64,000 nt of DNA from Mycobacteroides chelonae (GTDB lineage Bacteria; Actinomycetota; Actinomycetes; Mycobacteriales; Mycobacteriaceae). The notes under the pieces are model-generated. The model was given only the letters and a program-made list of their open reading frames with translations. It made no database searches and had not been told where the DNA came from. Below, in pieces: positions 1 to 9,546 of this stretch. The DNA lies in assembly GCF_016767715.1 (NCBI RefSeq), contig NZ_CP050145.1, forward strand, positions 1,178,001 to 1,242,000, in the 5' to 3' direction. Each line of letters starts with the position of its first letter. Position 1 is the stretch's first letter. The position numbers and the translations under genes were made by a program.

Positions 1-1
1 C

Positions 2-235
2 GTCCTGCTTCAAATCGAGACGCCCACACTGTTTTTCGCCGGGTCCGAAGATCCCATGCGACTGGCCGAGTCGCGGGAGGCGGCCGTCCGGATGCCGCGT
101 GCCTACTTCGCCCTGCTGGACGGCTGCAACCACGGGCAGACGGTGACGATGCGCGAGCGCATCCTGGATCGCGCCGAGGCGTTCTTCCGGCTGTCCGAGT
201 TCTCCGATATCGAGAAGCTGCGGGTAGCCGGGTGA
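2..235 (+). CDS. alpha/beta hydrolase, C-terminal fragment (cut by window edge)
   Basis: The frame is open from the window edge to a TGA at 233-235 and gives 77 residues. It contains a GSEDP turn, which fits the acid residue after beta-strand 7 of an alpha/beta hydrolase, and an NHGQ segment about 35 residues later that fits the catalytic histidine loop. The nucleophile elbow lies outside the window, so substrate and exact family are unknown. The stop overlaps the GTG start of the next gene (GTGA), so the two are probably translationally coupled. Confidence 0.6.
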   Translation, partial: VLLQIETPTLFFAGSEDPMRLAESREAAVRMPRAYFALLDGCNHGQTVTMRERILDRAEAFFRLSEFSDIEKLRVAG

Positions 236-1104
236 CCGGAGATCCTGGGCCGCGCCCGAGCCTTGCGACGCTTGCCCGCATCGGGGTGCTCGGCGGAATG
301 TCGGGCGGGCTGCTGGGTGGTGGCACTGGGGTGATCACCGTGCCCTCGCTGGCTCGGGCGACCACGTTGAGCCGGGCCGTCATTCACGGCACCTCGACGC
401 TGCCGAACGTCTCTGCCGCGATCGCGGGCAGCACCGTCTACGCGCTGCACGGGGCGAAGGTGGACGTGGTGGCGGGCGCCGGGCTGATGGCGGGCGGCGT
501 GATCGGCGCGGTGGTGGGAGCCAAGCTGGTGGCCCGCATTCCCGAGTGGATCCTCAAGGCGCTGTTCGTTTTTGTGCTGCTGGCCACCGCACTCAAACTG
601 CTGCTCAGCGCCGCAGGCATCGACCCCTCCGCGGGTGAGGCACTGCTTCCCGATGCGGTGCTCGCCCATGTGCCATCGGTCATCGCTATCGGTGCCGTGG
701 TCGGTTTCGTCGTCGGTGCGTGGTCGGCCGCACTGGGTCTTGGCGGTGGGCTGCTGACGGTTCCGGCGATGCTGGTGCTGTTCGGTTCCGATCTGCACGT
801 GGCAGAGGGCACCTCGTTGATGGTGATGCTGCCCAACGCGCTGGTCGCGGCGACCACACATCTGCGTCAGGGCACCGCCGATGCACCGATTGGTTTCCGG
901 CTGGCGGCATTCGCGTTGCCGGGCACCGTCATTGGGGCGCTGTTGGCGCTCGCCCTGAACGCGCGCTGGCTGGCGCTGGTGTTCGGGTCCTATCTGGTGT
1001 TCATCGCTATCCGCGAGATCGTGCGGGTGTTTACGAGCTCGTCTGCCCGGACGACGACGAAACCAAGTCCGGCGCCGGCGTCGCAGGCGTGTGTTGGCGG
1101 TTGA
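232..1104 (+). CDS. TauE/SafE family sulfite/anion exporter-like membrane protein
   Basis: The 290-residue protein is very hydrophobic, with about seven to eight membrane segments arranged as two similar halves. Each half opens with a glycine-rich stretch (GGMSGGLLGGGTGVITVP near residue 22, LGLGGGLLTVPAML near 168), the repeated signature of the TauE/SafE (DUF81) permeases. Family members export sulfite, sulfoacetate or other small organic anions; the substrate here cannot be read from the sequence. The GTG start overlaps the stop of the preceding hydrolase. The 3' end overlaps the convergent membrane-protein gene by 74 bp. Confidence 0.8.
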   Translation: MTGDPGPRPSLATLARIGVLGGMSGGLLGGGTGVITVPSLARATTLSRAVIHGTSTLPNVSAAIAGSTVYALHGAKVDVVAGAGLMAGGVIGAVVGAKLVARIPEWILKALFVFVLLATALKLLLSAAGIDPSAGEALLPDAVLAHVPSVIAIGAVVGFVVGAWSAALGLGGGLLTVPAMLVLFGSDLHVAEGTSLMVMLPNALVAATTHLRQGTADAPIGFRLAAFALPGTVIGALLALALNARWLALVFGSYLVFIAIREIVRVFTSSSARTTTKPSPAPASQACVGG

Positions 1105-2218
1105 TCTTCTGCAGCTCCCGGGCGACGTCCAGGAGCCAGTTCAGTTCTTCCTTGCGGTTGGCGCCCGTACGTTCGCCGATGATCTTGGTGCCGGAGGTCT
1201 TGTCGTGCTGCGGCGCGGTGCGTTGTTGTTCGATGGCCGAATGAATCTGGTGCGCCGCTGATGTGGTGGACGCGTCTTCGGTGAGGTAGGGGCGGATGGC
1301 GCTCAGACCGTCGCGAATCTCGACGATTCTGCGGTAGAGCCGATAGTTGTGATCACCGATGGCGGCCTGCGGCGGTGCCAGTGCGATCTGGGCGTTGCCC
1401 TCATACAGCGCGGTCCACAGCGGCTCGAGTTGACGGTGCTGCCGGTAGGCCTGGATGCGTTGGCGTGCCGACGTGACCAGCTGTGAGAAGGACGGTCCGG
1501 CAAGGCCTACCACGATGAGGATCTGCCCGATGGTGGCGGCCAGTGGGGCCAGACGCTGCCAGGAGTAGCTGTCGTTGGTGATCATGCCGTAGATGGCCGA
1601 GTGTGCCCGCATGATGCAGAACAACAGGCACATGGCGGCTCCGGCCGCGGTGAGCAGCATGCTGCGTCGCAGCCACGCGACATCGTGAAAACGGGCGTAC
1701 TGCAGGCATTTGACGGTGATCAGGAGTGCGCCCAGGCCGTAGGTGATCAGATAGATCAGCATGTAGAGCACCCAGGCCGGCTTGTTGCCGTGCGAGGCGT
1801 AGAAGTCCTGTGGCAGTTCAGAAGTCGGTGCCACAAACCAGCAGAGAGTCAGGGCGGCGCCGATGGCTACTGCCATGCCGACCCAGAGCCGTGCGCGCTG
1901 CACCGCACGGGGGCCGGATTCACCCCAGAAGGTGATGACCGTGAGAACGCATGCGGTCCACGCCATGCCGCCCGAGAGGTTCAAGACGAGCCGGCCCATG
2001 TTGTGCACGCCGACCAAGTTGTCGAACTTCTCGTAGAGCGGTGGCGTCGCCAAGGTGACGGCAATGCCCTTGAAAAGGAATGACAACAACAGTGCCACCG
2101 AGGCGGGTGGACGGACCCGCGAACGCAGCATCGCGGCGGCAACCACGACCACGGCGCCAAAGCTGAAGACGGCCGCTATCGAATACGCCGCGGCGGAGTC
2201 TTCAAAAACTGAGGTCAC
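1031..2218 (-). CDS. seven-TM membrane protein, DUF6545 / MAB_1171c-type family
   Basis: The 395-residue protein has an N-terminal half with about seven hydrophobic segments (roughly residues 10-260) and a soluble C-terminal half with charged helices. This matches the actinobacterial family named after M. abscessus MAB_1171c (putative transporter, DUF6545), whose function is unknown. Its GTG start overlaps the stop of the ImmA-like protease gene by 4 bp, so it is the last gene of a three-gene operon (XRE regulator, metalloprotease, membrane protein). A role as membrane sensor or output of that pair is inference only. The assignment of this family rests on architecture and neighbours. Confidence 0.7.
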   Translation of the reverse strand: MTSVFEDSAAAYSIAAVFSFGAVVVVAAAMLRSRVRPPASVALLLSFLFKGIAVTLATPPLYEKFDNLVGVHNMGRLVLNLSGGMAWTACVLTVITFWGESGPRAVQRARLWVGMAVAIGAALTLCWFVAPTSELPQDFYASHGNKPAWVLYMLIYLITYGLGALLITVKCLQYARFHDVAWLRRSMLLTAAGAAMCLLFCIMRAHSAIYGMITNDSYSWQRLAPLAATIGQILIVVGLAGPSFSQLVTSARQRIQAYRQHRQLEPLWTALYEGNAQIALAPPQAAIGDHNYRLYRRIVEIRDGLSAIRPYLTEDASTTSAAHQIHSAIEQQRTAPQHDKTSGTKIIGERTGANRKEELNWLLDVARELQKINRQHTPATPAPDLVSSSSGQTSS

Positions 2219-2733
2219 GGTGCCGCCGGTGAGCCTTCCAGCACGAGTGATGCCAGGATGCGCCGCAGGTTGGCGTTCGTGACGGGGATGGGGCGGTGGC
2301 TGTCAGGACTGACGCGCTGCCCCATCATGGAGGCGAGCATTTCTGCCTCGACCTCCTGGTCGTCGAGATAGGTCTCACGACAGAGGACTTCGGCCAGTTC
2401 ACGCTTGCTTGAACTGGTGTGTCCACACATCACATGGCTCAGCTCGTGCAGGATGATGTGCTCGCGATGCATGGTGGTGGTGTCGCTGTCGTACACTACG
2501 TAGTCGGTGGCGTCGGTGCGGACCAGCAGGCCGTGCACGCCGCTGCCGGAGAGCGCGTAGGGCACCAACTGGATATCGCGCTCGCTGAGTTCACTGGCGC
2601 GGGCGCGGATGTCCTCGACGGTCGTGAGCGTGTCCAGACCCAGGTCCGCCAGCTTGCGGGTGCACTGCTTGTGGATAGCCTGAAGTTCGCGAGTGGACCG
2701 TAGATCGGTTGTGACACAACGCATCTTCGGCAT
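2215..2733 (-). CDS. ImmA/IrrE-type zinc metalloprotease
   Basis: The 172-residue protein has a HELSH motif at residues 96-100, fitting the HExxH zinc site of ImmA/IrrE proteases, and a downstream acidic helix (EVEAEMLASMM, about 128-138) that can supply the third ligand. Family members cleave or inactivate XRE-type repressors in response to a signal, as ImmA does for ImmR of ICEBs1. Here the gene lies 2 bp after an XRE regulator gene, its likely target, and overlaps the DUF6545 membrane-protein gene by 4 bp. The substrate is inferred from neighbourhood. Confidence 0.8.
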   Translation of the reverse strand: MPKMRCVTTDLRSTRELQAIHKQCTRKLADLGLDTLTTVEDIRARASELSERDIQLVPYALSGSGVHGLLVRTDATDYVVYDSDTTTMHREHIILHELSHVMCGHTSSSKRELAEVLCRETYLDDQEVEAEMLASMMGQRVSPDSHRPIPVTNANLRRILASLVLEGSPAAP

Positions 2734-2735
2734 GA

Positions 2736-3215
2736 TTACTGCCCGTTGCTGACCGAGTTGTCCACCGTCGGCAGGCCCTGCAGCGCGCGCACGTGATCGA
2801 GCACGGCGGCGACTGTTTCCAGGCTCTGCTTGTTCAGGCCGATCGCACGTAACGCGATCAGCTCCACCTCGTCCCGCGTGGTCTCATCCAGCGCACCCAG
2901 ACGCTCATCGAGCGAGTAGGTGCGCTCGGGATCGGTGAGCACCGAGAGCGGAACGCGGAAGAAGTCGGCCAGTGCGCCGAGCAGGTCGATGGCGGGACGG
3001 GCGCGCTTACCGGTGCGCAGCGCCGAGAGGTAGGCGCCGCCGACCTTGATGCCGGGGTGCGCCTTCTTGATGCCGTTGGCGACCTCATCATTGGTCCACA
3101 TCCGGCCGTCGGGACGACGATGCGACTGGAAGAGCGCATTGATGCGATCAGCGAGGTTCGCGTCGGCGGCTTTGGCGTCCTGGAGGGACACCTGCGGCGG
3201 GCTCGTAGTGGCCAT
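2736..3215 (-). CDS. XRE-like transcription regulator, EspR-like layout
   Basis: The 159-residue protein has an N-terminal helix-turn-helix (about residues 22-85) with the pattern NDEVANGI...YLSALRTGKRARP...ALADFFRVP. This resembles XRE regulators and is laid out like mycobacterial EspR, with a helical C-terminal half (about 100-150) that could dimerise. It is the first gene of the operon with the ImmA/IrrE protease and the seven-TM protein. The 85-bp region upstream separates it from the end of the fatty-acyl-AMP ligase gene. No clear Shine-Dalgarno sequence precedes the ATG. Confidence 0.75.
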   Translation of the reverse strand: MATTSPPQVSLQDAKAADANLADRINALFQSHRRPDGRMWTNDEVANGIKKAHPGIKVGGAYLSALRTGKRARPAIDLLGALADFFRVPLSVLTDPERTYSLDERLGALDETTRDEVELIALRAIGLNKQSLETVAAVLDHVRALQGLPTVDNSVSNGQ

Positions 3216-3300
3216 CTACTAAGTCAAACACCGATGCCGCGCGCCCTCAACGTGAGGGGGCAGACTCCCAGTGTGATTCAACGCACAGTTGAGGCCAGTT

Positions 3301-5142
<1,842 letters not shown>

Positions 5143-5407
5143 ATCCAACTCCCGACTCACGATGAAAAACACTACCTGCGCTAACTAAGGAATCTCTTGG
5201 TTCGCAGGTGACCCGTCGGGCGAGGAGCGGGCGGCAACTTTCAATGTCGGCGTTCGCACAGTCTGGTGACGAATCACACCAGAGTCCGTTCGAATCCTGG
5301 TGCTGTACAAGGGGTATCACTATCTGTCGGAGAGTTTCAATGTGACGCCAGTGTGTCGCGCCGGGGTGTGATCTTTGTCGTAGGCCGGTGAGGGTCGGGG
5401 CCGGAAG
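5143..5407. other. intergenic region between FAAL start and tRNA promoter
   Basis: No coding signal is seen. The stretch should hold the promoter of the leftward ligase gene. A short inverted repeat, TCTGGTG at 5262-5268 with CACCAGA at 5277-5283, is the only visible structure and could be an operator. Confidence 0.4.
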
Positions 5408-5436
5408 TTGGCGCCACGGGATACGCCGGGTAGAAC
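5408..5436 (+). promoter_or_regulatory. probable native promoter of the tRNA-Leu locus
   Basis: TTGGCG (5408-5413), a 17-nt spacer and TAGAAC (5431-5436) form a sigma-70-like promoter 18 bp before the tRNA 5' fragment. It now drives only the truncated left copy. Confidence 0.5.
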
Positions 5437-5441
5437 TAGGG

Positions 5442-5498
5442 CTGACCTGCAAGGCCCCCATAGCCCAATTGGCAGAGGCAGCGGACTTAAAATCCGCC
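5442..5498 (+). repeat. left attachment repeat of element A, truncated tRNA-Leu 5' half
   Basis: These 57 bp match 8246-8302 at 55 positions. Bases 5454-5498 are identical to the tRNA from its acceptor strand through the anticodon stem, then the match stops in the variable loop. The repeat marks the left border of element A. Because it sits behind the native-looking promoter, this is probably the original chromosomal 5' half of the tRNA gene. Confidence 0.75.
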
Positions 5499-5738
5499 TT
5501 TCTGGCTATTTATGGCAATTGGTAGCAGCGGGACAACCATCATAAAATGGGTCTGAACTGCCAATATGTCGACAGTTGTTAACTATCGTTGATGGCGGAA
5601 AATGATTCTGCTGCGGTATGCCGGGGGCGCGGGACTGTTCTTTGTGGAGATTTCCCGAAGAGGGGGCGCTCGCCAGGCGGTTGAAGGCGGGGTATCGGGT
5701 GTGCAGGGGCACCCCCCGGGGGTTGAGACCGGCTGTCT

Positions 5739-6569
5739 CTAGGTGACGTCGGGTTCGAGCTCGCCGCCGTAATCCGGGTAGCTGGGCCAGGCATGATGTT
5801 CGGAACCGGCCGCGATATAGGCGCGCTGGGCGGTTCTGGGGTAACCCACGATCCGAAACGGTGTCCCGGCGTCGTTGTAGATGGTGACCGGCGGTCCGGC
5901 TGCGAAGCAGATTTCGAGGTGGTACCGGATGTCGGCGCCGAACTGCGGTGCTAGCACATCCGCCATGAAGCCGATCGACTCGCCACCGGCCAGGGTGGTG
6001 ACCTTCTTGTCGATGTAGTGCTCCCATGTGGGGGCTCGGTCTTCGTCTTGTGTGCGGGCGTCCAGATCAGGCGATCCGAGATCGAACACCATGATGTCTT
6101 TTTCCCCGATACCTTGAGGCACTGCGTAATACACGGTTCCTGTCGGCACTGGTCGCTGCTCATCAATGACAGCTCGTATCCGGGTGATCTTGGTTGCCGT
6201 GCGGTGGATGCCGGTCAAGTCGAACGACATCCATGTCCGAACGTAGTCAACACCGTTCGCGGAGAATGGAAAGTCGGCAAGGATAGCGCGATCGTGTCCT
6301 GGAAACCGAGTGTTGTAGACGCCGGGCTCGGTGTCGAGCGGTATGTCGATTATTTCATCGGACACCCAGCCAACCCCCGGAATAGGTGATTGAGTCAGAT
6401 GCAGCGTGGCGGCGGGTATTGCGTTGTCCTCCCGGTCGTGTGCCGCTGTCACGCTCTTATTTGCGGCTAGGTCAGCACGAGCACGAAAGAAACGAGCGTA
6501 AACCCAGGCCGCAACCAGACCAGTCGCGATGGGCACGAGCACCAACTCGGCGATATGTTCTGCGGACAC
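5739..6569 (-). CDS. membrane-anchored protein of unknown function (element A)
   Basis: The 276-residue protein begins with one hydrophobic segment (about residues 8-26, LVLVPIATGLVAAWVYARFF) followed by a basic stretch. The rest is a soluble beta-rich domain of about 240 residues with no motif I recognise. The GTG start has AGGGGGCAGG just upstream. The gene lies between the left attachment repeat of element A and the AbiTii gene, on the same strand as the latter but 281 bp downstream of it, so it may have its own promoter. It is cargo of unknown role. A single N-terminal anchor plus a globular domain is also seen in effectors and sensors of defence loci, but this is only suggestive. Confidence 0.6.
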   Translation of the reverse strand: MSAEHIAELVLVPIATGLVAAWVYARFFRARADLAANKSVTAAHDREDNAIPAATLHLTQSPIPGVGWVSDEIIDIPLDTEPGVYNTRFPGHDRAILADFPFSANGVDYVRTWMSFDLTGIHRTATKITRIRAVIDEQRPVPTGTVYYAVPQGIGEKDIMVFDLGSPDLDARTQDEDRAPTWEHYIDKKVTTLAGGESIGFMADVLAPQFGADIRYHLEICFAAGPPVTIYNDAGTPFRIVGYPRTAQRAYIAAGSEHHAWPSYPDYGGELEPDVT

Positions 6570-6850
6570 CCTGCCCCCTGCAAAGTCGGTAAAGTCTGAT
6601 CCCGGCTAGCTGTTCTGATCGTAGGTGGCAAGCCGACGTTCGTCACCAATCGTCATTGCCGCAGCTGTCAGAGTGGTGTCTCAATACCTTGGAGCTGCCA
6701 GGAATCGAAAACGCGAATGATGCAGTTCAACTACACAATCCTGTTATGGGTCTGCCCGACATGGAGAAACATGAGTCGGAATGAGTGTTGTGCCGACGAC
6801 CGTCAGCACAACACGCCAGGCGGTGTCTAGGCCTCTGTCCGTATCGGTCC

Positions 6851-7927
6851 TTAACCGCCGGTTGGTGCAGCGCTACTTTGAACCTGCGGATCCCCTTCGA
6901 GGGTGGTATCGGTATCCGACTGAGACGGCAATTCCGCAGCGGGCCTTAGTAAGCCGTCAGGCGCGAGCATCACCACGTCAGATAGCAATATGTATGTACC
7001 CACGATGAAACGGTCAGCGTCGCGACGAGTCACGGATGCGTGAGCGCCCTTGTTGCCAGCATCGACGAAGGCGTCAAGTCGCTCACCGTAGTACCTCAAG
7101 TCCGAGAGGATTACGCCGTTGCGGGTCTCGCTTTGCTGCTGCTGTTGCTCGATCCAATACACCAGCCTATTGACGTAGTTCTCTGCGCCACTTGCCCTTC
7201 CGCCAATATCAGAACCTGGTGGCACAAGCTTGTCAGCAACCGCGATGATGAGCTTTCGGCAGTATGCTGCCGCATCACTCCAATGGTCAGGCTTGTCGGA
7301 CGACACCAACTCGAAAGCTGCGGCCAACTGGTTGGCCGAATCCGGGACTAGGCCAACGAGTACGCCGTCTGCCGATTCGCGGATTCTGGTGAATGAGCTT
7401 TCGATGGCATCGCCGAAGCGAAGTTCTAAATACTTTTCTGACGCGTATTCATGAATTGCGCCGAGCACGCGGTCCAGGACCCCTTGATTGGTGATGATGG
7501 CTTCCTGTACGACCTTGCGCTCAACCGTGTTACCGCTTGGCGCGCCCACAAATTGGTTCGGGTTCGCAGATGAGACGCTGACTGGTGCGTCAGCCGAAGC
7601 AGCCATCCGGAGCCTGCCTGACTCAACCATTGCAGCCAGATGGCTCACAGATGCGGTCTTCGCGCGCTTCGCTCCGTCCCCATCCTCGAAGACGCGGTGC
7701 GACCGAGCCGCAGCAGCCCACGCTGGACGGCTTACCCCGGCTGCGGTCGTGTGCGGCTCATAGCCTGAGATTTCTATGGCCAGCCATGCCATTGCATCGT
7801 CGTCGTCCAAGAGCCGTGCAAGACGACTGGCTTTGCGAACAAGTTCGGTCGGGCCGAGACGGCTCAACTCAAAGTCTGTCAGCAGATCATCGGACAGTTG
7901 TAATGCTTCTGCTCGGCGATTTGGCAC
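6851..7927 (-). CDS. AbiTii-domain protein, candidate abortive-infection defence gene
   Basis: The 358-residue protein opens with a helical stretch (SRLGPTELVRKASRLARL, then DAMAWLAIEISGYEP) that fits the AbiTii domain: rows of short helices ending in a W-(N/I)E-x-x-GY signature. The C-terminal third contains a KGAHASVTRRDADRFIVGTY segment resembling the helical tail of other AbiTii proteins. AbiTii proteins were named from abortive-infection loci; their mechanism is not settled. The GTG start at 7927 is chosen because AAGGGGGA lies about 6 nt upstream; an in-frame open stretch continues to 8029. Location on a tRNA-linked element supports a defence role by context. Confidence 0.6.
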   Translation of the reverse strand: MPNRRAEALQLSDDLLTDFELSRLGPTELVRKASRLARLLDDDDAMAWLAIEISGYEPHTTAAGVSRPAWAAAARSHRVFEDGDGAKRAKTASVSHLAAMVESGRLRMAASADAPVSVSSANPNQFVGAPSGNTVERKVVQEAIITNQGVLDRVLGAIHEYASEKYLELRFGDAIESSFTRIRESADGVLVGLVPDSANQLAAAFELVSSDKPDHWSDAAAYCRKLIIAVADKLVPPGSDIGGRASGAENYVNRLVYWIEQQQQQSETRNGVILSDLRYYGERLDAFVDAGNKGAHASVTRRDADRFIVGTYILLSDVVMLAPDGLLRPAAELPSQSDTDTTLEGDPQVQSSAAPTGG

Positions 7928-8060
7928 TCTTTGTCCCCCTTCATACTCGCAGTCCTTCACGATGGCACAGCGTCGCCACCCTAAATCTGCCGCCTCCCCT
8001 GCGCACGGGTTCACGTGCGATAGATACAAAAGCTAGCGTCGATGTCTCCGGCACTGCGCT

Positions 8061-8249
8061 CCCGTCTTAGTGCAACGACTGCTTGGACACGCCACGGCTG
8101 CGATGACACTGGACCGGTATGGTCATCTGCTGTCGGAGGACTCTGGCCGCGGTGGCTCACGTCCTCGGTGCCGCGATCGAAGGGGCTGCGGTCCCACTGC
8201 GGTACTTAGGAATCATAAGGACGAATTCGGAGAACAATTAGACGTCTGA
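8061..8249 (+). pseudogene. 3' remnant of a tyrosine integrase (element A)
   Basis: The plus-strand frame ending with TGA at 8247-8249 reads VQRLLGHATAAMTLDRYGHLL, the box II end of a phage-type tyrosine recombinase, with the histidine of LGHA and the catalytic tyrosine in DRYGHLL. The rest of the enzyme (arm-binding and catalytic domains with the first arginine) is missing upstream. The stop lies 8 bp before the tRNA, the usual position of an integrase next to its attachment site. This is the decayed integrase of element A, so the element probably cannot excise by itself. Confidence 0.75.
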
Positions 8250-8302
8250 ACTGCGAGGCCCCCATAGCCCAATTGGCAGAGGCAGCGGACTTAAAATCCG
8301 CC
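8246..8302 (+). repeat. right attachment repeat of element A
   Basis: This copy pairs with 5442-5498 (55 of 57 identical). It begins inside the integrase remnant stop codon and runs through the tRNA anticodon stem. Its upstream part differs from the left copy at two bases and is therefore likely element-derived. Confidence 0.7.
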
Positions 8303-8331
8303 AAGTGTCGGTTCGAGTCCGACTGGGGGCA
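8258..8331 (+). tRNA. tRNA-Leu(UAA), 74 nt, short variable loop
   Basis: A complete cloverleaf can be drawn: acceptor GCCCCCA with TGGGGGC, anticodon stem GCGGA with TCCGC around the loop CTTAAAA, and T stem GTCGG with CCGAC. The anticodon TAA is at 8292-8294 and reads UUA (Leu). The discriminator base is A; the terminal CCA is not fully encoded. The variable loop is only 5 nt, whereas leucine tRNAs are usually class II with a long variable arm. The gene is the integration target of both elements: its 5' half forms the element A repeat and its 3' end the element B repeat. The native-looking promoter is now about 2.8 kb upstream. Confidence 0.9.
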
Positions 8332-8332
8332 C
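8308..8332 (+). repeat. left attachment core of element B (tRNA 3' end)
   Basis: These 25 bp are identical to 19925-19949 and cover the T arm and 3' acceptor strand of the tRNA. The flanking bases differ on both sides. Integration here keeps the tRNA intact, the usual outcome for tRNA-targeting integrases. Confidence 0.9.
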
Positions 8333-8370
8333 CGAAACTAAAGCGCTTCTGATGCTGGTAGATGCGATAT

Positions 8371-9546
8371 TTACGTTTGCTGACCGGTAATGCGTAAGCG
8401 TTGTGCCCACACTTTGCCCACACTTTCGTCTAATTTGTCGGCAACAGCAGTGAGATCGTCGTCGAACAAATCGGCGTAGACATCCAACGTCATCGCCGCC
8501 GAGGAGTGGCCGAGCATCCGTTGCACGACCTTGACGTTGGCACCCGAGCTAATCGCCAGGGACGCTGCGGTGTGCCGCAGGGCGTGGGCAGTAATACGCG
8601 GGAACACTGCTGTGGTCGGTTCCTTGCCGCCCTTGCTCTCCTTGACCCTGGCCGCGCCAGCGACAGCCTGGCAGCGGTCCACCGCCCCTGAAAGCCAAGA
8701 GTCATGCGATGACGGCGGCCCGAGGTGCCCACCGTCGCGCGCCGACCAGATCAGCTCACCATGTTCCTTGCCCTTGCATGTGGCGGCCAGCTCGTCGACT
8801 ACGAACGCTGCCAGCGGCACGGTTCGAGATTTACCCGACTTGAGCGTACCCACGTGAACATCACCACCGACCGTGACGGCATTCTCATGCAGCACGATTC
8901 GACGTTTCAGGAATTCCACGTCGCCAACCCGCAATGCCGCGGCCTCACCCCAGCGCAGGCCCGCAGTGCCCAGTAGTAGGACCAGGGAGCCGTAGCGACC
9001 CGACTCGACCGCGAGCCACTGGAGTTGCTCGGCGGTCAAGTAGATGTTCTTTCGTTTCACTCGCGCCGGTAGCTTCACACCACGCGCCGGGTTAACCGCA
9101 AGCCGACGATCCTTCACCGCGTCGTCAAGAATGCGGGCTAGTACGGAGTACGCGGTGATTACGACAGTTCCCTTGCGCTTGGTGGCCAATCCGGTTACCC
9201 ACGCCTGTACTGCCGAGTGGTTGATATCTGCAATAGCTGTTGCCGCCCAGCGTGTTTCGACGTGCACTCGCCAGGCCGACTCGACTGAGTGGAACGCCGA
9301 CGGCTTGATGATTCCCTGCTGCCGCGTCAGCCAGTCCGGCCCTAGCGCGCCGACGGTGATCTTGCCGAGCGCTGGTGCGACGTAGCTGCCGGTGAGTTTA
9401 TCCACCTCGACCGTTGCTGCGAACGCTTCGGCATCGCGCTTGGTTTTGAAGCCGCGCTTGTCGGTCTGACGATGGTCTGGGGTGCGGTAGCGGACGCGGT
9501 AAAGCATTGCACCGCTTGCGGTCTCGTACTTACTTATCGTCGCCAT
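8371..9546 (-). CDS. tyrosine integrase of element B
   Basis: The protein has 391 residues from the ATG at 9546. It shows the standard order: an N-terminal arm-binding region (residues 1-60, with RVRYRTPDHRQTDKRGFKTKRDAEAF), a SAM-like core-binding domain, then the catalytic domain with GLRWGEAAALRVGD (first Arg), a lysine in LKSGKSRTVPL, HALRHTAAS (His-x-x-Arg) and LGHSSAAMTLDVY (His and nucleophilic Tyr). All catalytic residues appear present. Its 3' end lies 40 bp from the tRNA core site, as expected for the enzyme that recombines it. The start overlaps the upstream regulator gene by 17 bp, suggesting coupled expression. The last codons contain two of the phased TGCCCACA repeats. Confidence 0.95.
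   Translation of the reverse strand: MATISKYETASGAMLYRVRYRTPDHRQTDKRGFKTKRDAEAFAATVEVDKLTGSYVAPALGKITVGALGPDWLTRQQGIIKPSAFHSVESAWRVHVETRWAATAIADINHSAVQAWVTGLATKRKGTVVITAYSVLARILDDAVKDRRLAVNPARGVKLPARVKRKNIYLTAEQLQWLAVESGRYGSLVLLLGTAGLRWGEAAALRVGDVEFLKRRIVLHENAVTVGGDVHVGTLKSGKSRTVPLAAFVVDELAATCKGKEHGELIWSARDGGHLGPPSSHDSWLSGAVDRCQAVAGAARVKESKGGKEPTTAVFPRITAHALRHTAASLAISSGANVKVVQRMLGHSSAAMTLDVYADLFDDDLTAVADKLDESVGKVWAQRLRITGQQT
8404..8422 (+). repeat. arm-type site pair (TGCCCACA x2, 11-bp phase), left end of element B
   Basis: TGCCCACA occurs at 8404-8411 and 8415-8422, exactly one helical turn apart, inside the 3' end of the integrase gene. Three more copies with the same 11-bp spacing lie at the other end (19814-19843). 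The pattern fits integrase arm-binding sites. Confidence 0.7.

Noticed and set aside
5260..5320. tRNA-like T-arm sequence (GTTCGAATCC)
   Set aside because: No acceptor or anticodon stem can be paired around it; probably chance.
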